This document shows, piece by piece, positions 17,408 to 22,370 of a stretch of DNA of 22,370 bases (position 1 is the stretch's first letter; every line of letters begins with the position of its first letter). The position numbers and the translations under genes are program-made. The stretch is from contig BFEA01000008.1 in the NCBI GenBank assembly GCA_003427395.1, forward strand, positions 2,075,016 through 2,097,385, read 5' to 3'. The DNA comes from Chara braunii. Lineage: Eukaryota; Streptophyta; Charophyceae; Charales; Characeae. A model generated the notes under the pieces. It was not told the DNA's origin. It ran no database searches and saw only the letters and a list, made by a program, of their open reading frames with translations.

Positions 17408-18493
17408 ATGTCATACCACGACCCCGGGGGAAGATGGGTGTGGGTGAAGTTGGCAGTAAAGGACGAGGACTGGGCCGTAATGTCGATCTACGCCCCAGTG
17501 GAATACACAGAACAAACAAAATTTTTCTCCTCCTTGCCGGCAGTTCTCCCTGATGTGGAAAACATAGTGTTAGCAGGAGACTGGAACACAGTACTTAACC
17601 CAGGCCTCGACTCCCCAAACCCAACGCCCATACGAAAAGACTCTTTGATGCTTTCCTCCTTCATGGATGCCCAGAACTTAGTTGACGCTTTCAGACTGCT
17701 AAACCCGGACTCTCCAGGGTACACATGGTTTGGACCCCAACCATCACACACGAGTATCCCCCCAAGTAGAAGACTAGATTTTCTATTGGCAAGGGGCACA
17801 GTGTGGGACAGATGCATGGAATGCGAAGTCAAAATAGATTCTATGTCAGATCATTACCCAATATACATGGATGTTATCTCTAAAGATCAGTTTGACAAGG
17901 CTTGCCCGCCTTTCAGGCTAAACGTCAATGTCCTGAAAGACCCAGGGATCCCAGCATGGGTTAAAGATCAAATGTCTCAGTGGATGAACGCTAGAGACCT
18001 GTTCTCAAATGAACATCATTGGGCGAAAACGGGTCTGCATATAATCTCTGCAGCCTTGAATACCTTTTCCAGGATGAAAGCGGCCAGCAAAAAGTGGGGG
18101 GAGATGGTGATCCGCAAGAAAATTGCAGAAGCAGAAGGTAACCTCGGCAAGGATCCCTTCTCATATCACTACTGCTCCGAGACACGAAAGACTAATCTGA
18201 TCCTCCTTGAAGCTCTAGAGGTGAAAAAACAAGAGGACTGGTTGGAATGGCTTAAGCTTAGGGGCCTGGTGGGATATGACCCTATGACAAAACTCACCTT
18301 TCGCTCTCTTATCCTAAAACAAGCAAAGCCTGTTCTCCGGGAACTTATCCATTCATTCAGACTCCAGGCGCCGTTGGCCACTAACACACAAGATATGTGC
18401 AGCTACGCCATGGACTACTTCATGGACATTGTATCCACTGGAAGGCCATATGACACAGTGGATTCGGACCTCTCTGCGCTGTCCAATTTCTAG
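17408..18493 (+). pseudogene. LINE ORF2, endonuclease remnant and spacer
   Basis: This is an open stretch of 361 codons. Counting from the ATG at 17408, the APE endonuclease part shows a YAP motif at 28-30, GDWN (usually GDFN) at 57-60, YTWFGP at 105-110, RRLDFLL at 121-127 and SDHYPI at 147-152. The first endonuclease block, with its catalytic Asn and Glu, is missing. Residues 160-361 are the spacer that normally leads to the RT. It ends in a TAG, but the frame continues in the next segment. A CAG (Gln) codon mutated to TAG would explain this. Confidence 0.88.
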
Positions 18494-18874
18494 GAAGGAC
18501 TTCAGATGAAGATCTCACAGCCCGCAAGAGACCTCCTAGACCTACCCTTCACGCCACAGGAACTCCACAGGGCAGCCAAACAAATGGCCAGCGGCAAATG
18601 CCCCGGCCTTGACGGCCTACCGGTGGAATTGTTCCTGTGTGCGTGGGACGCCTTTGCCCCCTTTCTCTACCAAATCTTCAACAACACGTTAAGCACGGGC
18701 TCGCTCCCAAAAGGGTGGTTAAAGGGAGTAATATCTCTACTGTACAAAAAAGGAGACAGGAGGGAAGTGAGGAATTACAGACCTATATCTAACCTCAATG
18801 TGGCCTACAAAATACTGGCAAAAACACTGGCCATAAGACTTGCTGACCTGCTACCAGACCTAGTGGGCAAAGAG
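18494..18874 (+). pseudogene. LINE ORF2, first RT motifs
   Basis: This is in the same frame as the previous segment. It includes FTPQELHRAAKQMASGKCPG followed by LDGLP, the usual K-x-P-G-x-D-G-x-P block, then LYKKGDRREVRNYRPISNLN, the R-x-Y-R-P-I-S-L block, and YKILAKTLAIRL. It ends at two adjacent stops, TAA TGA (18875-18880), just where intact elements read Q-x-x-F-V-K-G-R-S. Confidence 0.88.
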
Positions 18875-18880
18875 TAATGA

Positions 18881-20086
18881 GTCTTCGTGAAAGGACGCTC
18901 CATCTTCGATAACATTCTCGCCACCATACAAGCCCTAGAGATTCTAGCTACGGAGAAGGCAAATGTGGCCATCTTGCTACTCGACATGGAAAAAGCGTAC
19001 GACAAGGTAGGATGGGTTTTTGTATTCACAACACTCTCGCGCATGGGCTTCGGGCCGGGTTTCTGCACTTGGGTAAAGGCTATGCACCTGGAGGCAACCT
19101 CAGTCGTATTGGTGAATGGCCGCCTCTCGTACGATTTTCCTCTTTCCAGGTCCCTTAGGCAAGGTTGTCCATTGCCCCCCCTGCTATTCGTCCTTCAATT
19201 AGAGGTCCTGCTACACAATATGAGATCTAATGACCAAATGGTAGGACAGAGTATCTCGCATTCGGTCCAATGGAAGGGGGGGGCGATAGCGGACGACCTC
19301 ACGGTGGCCTGCTCTAACTCCACAGATTCCTTTCTAGCACTCAGAGGAGTGTTAAATACATACTGCAACCTTTCTGAGGCCTCTATTAACTGGGACAAAT
19401 TTGTCTTCCTCTTGCCAGAACCCCATACGATTTGTGTGGAATGGGGCCTCAAGCAAGTCCCCTCCAATAGCTCAGAGCATTTTTTGGGGGTGCAGGTATC
19501 ACTCAAAGACTTCTCTGCCATGCAAGACTCTCTACTTGTGGAAAAGGTAACAGCAAGGATTATGGGCTGGGCGAGAAACTTCCAGCTCTCCCTTTTTGGT
19601 AGGGTCCTGGTCCTCTCTTCAGCAGCATTCTCTATCTTGTGGTTTCCATTGGCCATTCACCTTCTTGGGGATGAAGCATACAAAAGAATTAAGAAGGTCG
19701 CAGGAAGGTTTCTCTGGAGACCATCTGCATCTGATTGCCAATGTTACCTAGTTAAAGTAGCGTGGGATACAGTCTGTTTCCCCAGGGACCAAGGAGGCCT
19801 TGGAATTATTGACCCCTGCCAGCAAAACCAAGGTCCGTTGGCAAAATGGCCAGTTCAGGCGATGTTTGAAGCGGAGGGCAAACTGTGGAAAGCCTTAGCA
19901 GAATACATCCTCATGAACGAATGGGAGTTGTCCCACCCTTCACACGTATGGTTGTGTTTTTTAATTCATTCGAACTGTAATAGACAACCCAAGTCAAGAG
20001 TGTGGAAAAATATCCTGGCTGCATGGATCAAACTAAGACCCGGCATAGTATCGGATCCAGCCTCCAAAACGGAAATTCTAAAATAG
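18881..20086 (+). pseudogene. LINE ORF2, RT catalytic core and thumb
   Basis: The same frame resumes with VFVKGRSIFDN. Counting from the GTG at 18887 as residue 1, motif A is LLDMEKAYDKV (catalytic D33), motif B is RQGCPLPPLL (91-100, with Pro for the usual Ser) and motif C is IADDLTV (134-140), which keeps both catalytic Asp residues. The thumb-like region follows with KRIKKVAGRFLW and the CFPRDQGGLGI block typical of plant LINEs. A TAG closes it at 20084-20086. The catalytic residues are intact although the ORF is not. Confidence 0.9.
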
Positions 20087-20527
20087 ATCCTATTCGAGAA
20101 TGAGTTGATAAAATTGGTTGATGGCTCGCTCATCATGGCAGATGGTTACCCTGGCTCATTCGGTAGAGGGTGGGTGGAGAAAGGGGTAATACAAGTTAGG
20201 GACATATGGGACCCCCAGGCAGGCGACTGGATACCTATGGAGAGTCTCAGGCTAAAACTCCCAAGACTGCACAATGTTGCAAACAACTTCCAGAAGATCA
20301 AGTCGGCCATCCCCCCACATTGGGTAACAGCCCTACAACCGGAAAGGGATTTTGCCCCTAGGTCCTGGCTCACAGATCCGCAGGATGCCAATTTCTGCTG
20401 GAAGATCCTGGGCCCAGACCTCAGACCAGGAGTCAAGACCTAAAAATGACAAATTTTAAAAAGTCATAGAAGAATCACACCCCTCAAATTCACAGAAGAG
20501 GCTCTGATCCCCTCTACCCTGAACTGG
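20087..20527 (+). pseudogene. LINE ORF2, linker after RT
   Basis: The same frame continues after the TAG (LVDGSLIMADGYPGSFGRGW and so on) up to TAA at 20441-20443 and TGA at 20447-20449. It then runs open into the C-terminal part. This region joins RT to the zinc finger and has no motif that I can name. Confidence 0.75.
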
Positions 20528-21367
20528 GTGGAAGTCAGAGTCCACGAACAACAAGGCAAAAAAAAGCAAGTCTGTAACCTGCTTCCCTATCCGGTGGATA
20601 AAATGAGGATTGAACCTCTGCTATACGGTTGGAAAGAATCCAAGGCTTGCTCCACTCCACTGGTAAACTACAGACCAAAATGTGGAGTCAATACGCTCCG
20701 TGCGCACAAGGTGAAGAAGCCTCTCACCACCGCCATGAAGAGATTTTCCGATCTCCAATGCACCAGGGTTCTTCCTTCAGATATCCTTAATCTGTGGAAA
20801 ACCCTCAAGTTGATGCCTTCTCGGAAAACGGCGGCAATCCTTTGGCTGCAGTCACTCCAGGTTACTGCTACTGCTGTATGGCTGAAGTCCAAAGGAATGG
20901 AGATCCAAGACGTGTGTGCCAGATGCGGCTGGGCATCGAAAACCTCGCCTCACTTGTGGTGCTTTTGCCCAGAGTCACAGGATGTCTGGGAATGGTGGAA
21001 AGAGAAGTGGAGGGACATGAATCTCCCCCAGAAATGCTGGACCGAGGAGTTTATACTACATGACAAATTTGCAGAGGAAGGACCGCTCATCTCAGGGACT
21101 AACTACATCAGCCTTATCTGCAGAGGCATCGTAATGGAATCTATCTGGTGGAAAAGAAACGAACTTCTCTTCAAGGGGGAACACCACCATCAGCAACAAA
21201 TATTCCACAGAGTCCTCTCTAAAGTACGCCTGGTTATCCGCTCAGATTGGCGCTCAAAGGGAATGCTCTGGTTCAGCAAGACTTGGGCAAAGGAAGGCAA
21301 ATTCGCCTCCATATCCCAAGAGGGCAAACTGGTTCTGGCAAGATGGTTATGTGTAACCAAGACATGA
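20528..21367 (+). pseudogene. LINE ORF2, C-terminal zf-RVT domain
   Basis: A 279-residue open part ends at the natural TGA (21365-21367). Residues 130-147 form the zf-RVT finger (C130, C133, H142, C145, C147 in CARCG ... PHLWCFC), followed by a Trp-rich helix (DVWEWWKEKW). The finger is thought to help plant LINE RT bind its RNA or target DNA. No frameshift separates this from the segments upstream. Confidence 0.88.
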
Positions 21368-21384
21368 CTGCACAACACGTTCTG

Positions 21385-21412
21385 GATGAGGGACACTGGA
21401 CCCGATTTCAAG
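21385..21412 (+). repeat. Copy of the fold-back element's end
   Basis: GGGACACTGGACCCGATTTC closely matches the outer end of the fold-back arm at 21544 (GGGACGCTGGACCCGGTTTT), in direct orientation. It lies just after the LINE stop codon. Confidence 0.55.
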
Positions 21413-21637
21413 AAATTACTGGATTACAACAAATTGGTGTAGCTGGTCGTAAAAGGTTCTTCCTTTGTTTCGATTGTTCCTTTATTCCTATTTTAGTTTT
21501 TATTGTCCAGTTGTTAATTTTTCTTGCAGATTGAGCTGCATTTATGGGACGCTGGACCCGGTTTTCAGCTCAGCTAATGCTCGGTAATGGCCCCAGTTTT
21601 CCATCCGGGTTGAGATGTAGAGGTTTTCCCGGCCTCA

Positions 21638-21639
<2 letters not shown>

Positions 21640-21688
<49 letters not shown>
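21640..21688. repeat. Poly-T tract (T49)
   Basis: Forty-nine consecutive T residues lie inside the fold-back element. The length is probably inexact in the assembly. Confidence 0.97.
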
Positions 21689-21705
21689 CGGCGTTCCCCC
21701 TACAT

Positions 21706-21731
21706 GTATCTGGTCTATGGTTGAGACCAGA

Positions 21732-21734
<3 letters not shown>
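21706..21734. repeat. Perfect 11-bp hairpin between poly-T tracts
   Basis: GTATCTGGTCT pairs exactly with AGACCAGATAC across a 7-base loop (ATGGTTG). T28 follows directly, so the layout resembles a hairpin-plus-T terminator. In nuclear plant DNA this is more likely part of the repeat. Confidence 0.9.

Positions 21735-21762
<28 letters not shown>
21735..21762. repeat. Poly-T tract (T28)
   Basis: Twenty-eight consecutive T residues follow the hairpin inside the fold-back element. Confidence 0.97.
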
Positions 21763-21765
<3 letters not shown>

Positions 21766-21882
21766 TGGTCTTCCGTATTTCAGCGAAGTCGATTGAGGCC
21801 GGGGTCCTCACAATTCAACCCGGTAGAGCAGGGGCCATTACCCAGTTTCGGATAATGCTGGAAAGCGGGTCCAACGTCCCAT

Positions 21883-22305
21883 CCACTTCTAAACGAGTCC
21901 AAAGCTTCCCAAAATCCACATGAAACTCAATTATACTTAACTAAGTTCTCAGGGAACTCCAACAATCTATGCAGAAGGAACAGAGCAAGCACGCAACCGG
22001 CCTAAACCGGTCCCAACTGCAAACAGATCATGTAAATGAAACATCCGATTATCAAGTGAAGCCTAACACAGCCCCTTGAAGCCTATCTGTTGATTTTCAT
22101 GTTGTTTTTCGACCAAATTCTTTGAAACCACCGTCCTTTGGTCGATCAAATCTTCGTCTGAAGCGAATATGCTCATACAGTCATCGGGATCGTTAAACAA
22201 GCCAGCGTGGTGGTCTGCACTCTTCATCATGTTCGCTCTGTTCTGATTATCACCAATGTTCACCCTGTTCTATCAGTAACGAGTCATGCCAAAAGCCCCA
22301 TCAGG

Positions 22306-22308
<3 letters not shown>
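21883..22308. other. Unassigned DNA with one short minus-strand ORF
   Basis: No repeat or RNA is recognised. A minus-strand open frame at 22063-22263 (66 codons, starting with GTG) has an acidic, non-repetitive composition (GLFNDPDDCMSIFASDEDLI) and could be an exon piece. It lacks a recognisable domain, an ATG or clear splice signals, so I do not call it a gene. Confidence 0.4.

Positions 22309-22358
<50 letters not shown>
22309..22358. repeat. (TC)n microsatellite
   Basis: A (TC)25 tract is followed by (CCCA)-like bases to the end of the window. It mirrors the tract at 1-44. Confidence 0.97.
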
Positions 22359-22362
<4 letters not shown>

Positions 22363-22370
22363 ACCCACCC

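Larger units (their letters stand above)
17405..21367 (+). mobile_element. 5'-truncated L1-like LINE
   Basis: This is an APE-endonuclease/RT non-LTR retrotransposon. No ORF1 is present. ORF2 similarity begins part-way through the endonuclease, so the 5' end is missing, as usual after incomplete target-primed reverse transcription. RT motifs and a C-terminal zf-RVT finger are present in order. After the stop at 21365-21367 there is T-rich sequence but no poly(A) tail, so the 3' edge is uncertain and could lie anywhere up to the fold-back element at 21544. The plant-style zf-RVT supports an L1-like clade in a plant or streptophyte. Confidence 0.88.
21544..21882. mobile_element. Fold-back element with poly-T interior
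   Basis: The left arm at 21544-21637 (starting ATGGGACGCTGGACCCG) is an imperfect inverted repeat of the right arm at 21794-21882 (ending CGGGTCCAACGTCCCAT). The first 26 bases differ at 3 positions. Blocks GGTAATGGCCCC, CCGGGTTGA and CCGGCCTCA also pair in order. Between the arms lie T49, a short hairpin, T28 and a short unique stretch. No coding capacity is visible. It may be a MITE or a fold-back remnant derived from the LINE tail. Confidence 0.7.

Noticed and set aside
18491-20449. Alternative genetic code (stop codons read as Gln) to explain the LINE ORF
   Set aside because: Some green algae read TAA and TAG as Gln, but TGA also interrupts this ORF, and the element is truncated and probably dead. 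Point-mutation decay is the simpler reading.
21706-21762. Bacterial-type intrinsic terminator (hairpin followed by T28)
   Set aside because: All other evidence in the window points to nuclear eukaryotic DNA. The hairpin and T tract belong to a fold-back repeat.

Overview
This window looks like transposon-rich nuclear DNA from a green plant or streptophyte alga, and I find no intact host protein gene in it. The U6 snRNA copy has the plant-type 5' stem and 3' end. The LINE carries a plant-style zf-RVT zinc finger at its C-terminus. The Ty3/Gypsy element has the gag-PR-RT-RNaseH-IN order. A Chara-like charophyte is my guess, but the sequence does not prove it. The assembly is clearly short-read based. 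A mate-pair junction adapter is embedded at 9980-10017. Two single-N joins, each flanked by an exact 92-bp duplication, sit at the same place in both LTRs. Both window ends fall in or near long (TC)n tracts.

Layout. 1-1176: a (TC)n tract, unrecognised DNA, and a minus-strand U6 snRNA retrocopy flanked by perfect 16-bp direct repeats. 1177-14571: one large, decayed Ty3/Gypsy LTR retrotransposon on the minus strand. Its 3' LTR is about 1177-4012 and its 5' LTR about 11761-14571, each near 2.8 kb. Reading right to left, the interior holds gag, a CCHC region, the protease, a linker, the first third of RT, a deletion scar filled with palindromic DNA, the end of RNase H, a Cys-rich stretch, and integrase. 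After integrase comes a further 1.7-kb set of sense-strand ORFs. Every coding part is broken by stops or frameshifts, so the element is non-autonomous.

14572-17134: a nest of non-autonomous inverted-repeat elements. Two are related TIR elements (14730-15124 and 15944-17134), and the second encloses a microsatellite-rich core. Between them lie three copies of a short hairpin MITE (15303-15435, 15438-15595, about 15800-15914).

17405-21367: a 5'-truncated, L1-like LINE on the plus strand with the end of the EN domain, RT and zf-RVT. It holds one reading frame for 3.96 kb but carries six in-frame stop codons. 21544-21882: a fold-back element with arms of about 90 bp enclosing poly-T tracts and a perfect 11-bp hairpin. 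21883-22370: unassigned DNA ending in (TC)n.

The parts relate mainly as donors and targets of transposition. The U6 copy has the hallmarks of L1-type target-primed insertion (TTT/AAAA target, 16-bp duplication), and an L1-like LINE is present in the same window. I found no convincing new cellular system. The best leads are the extra ORFs and the Cys-rich linker of the Ty3 element, the U6 retrocopy, and the inverted-repeat families.
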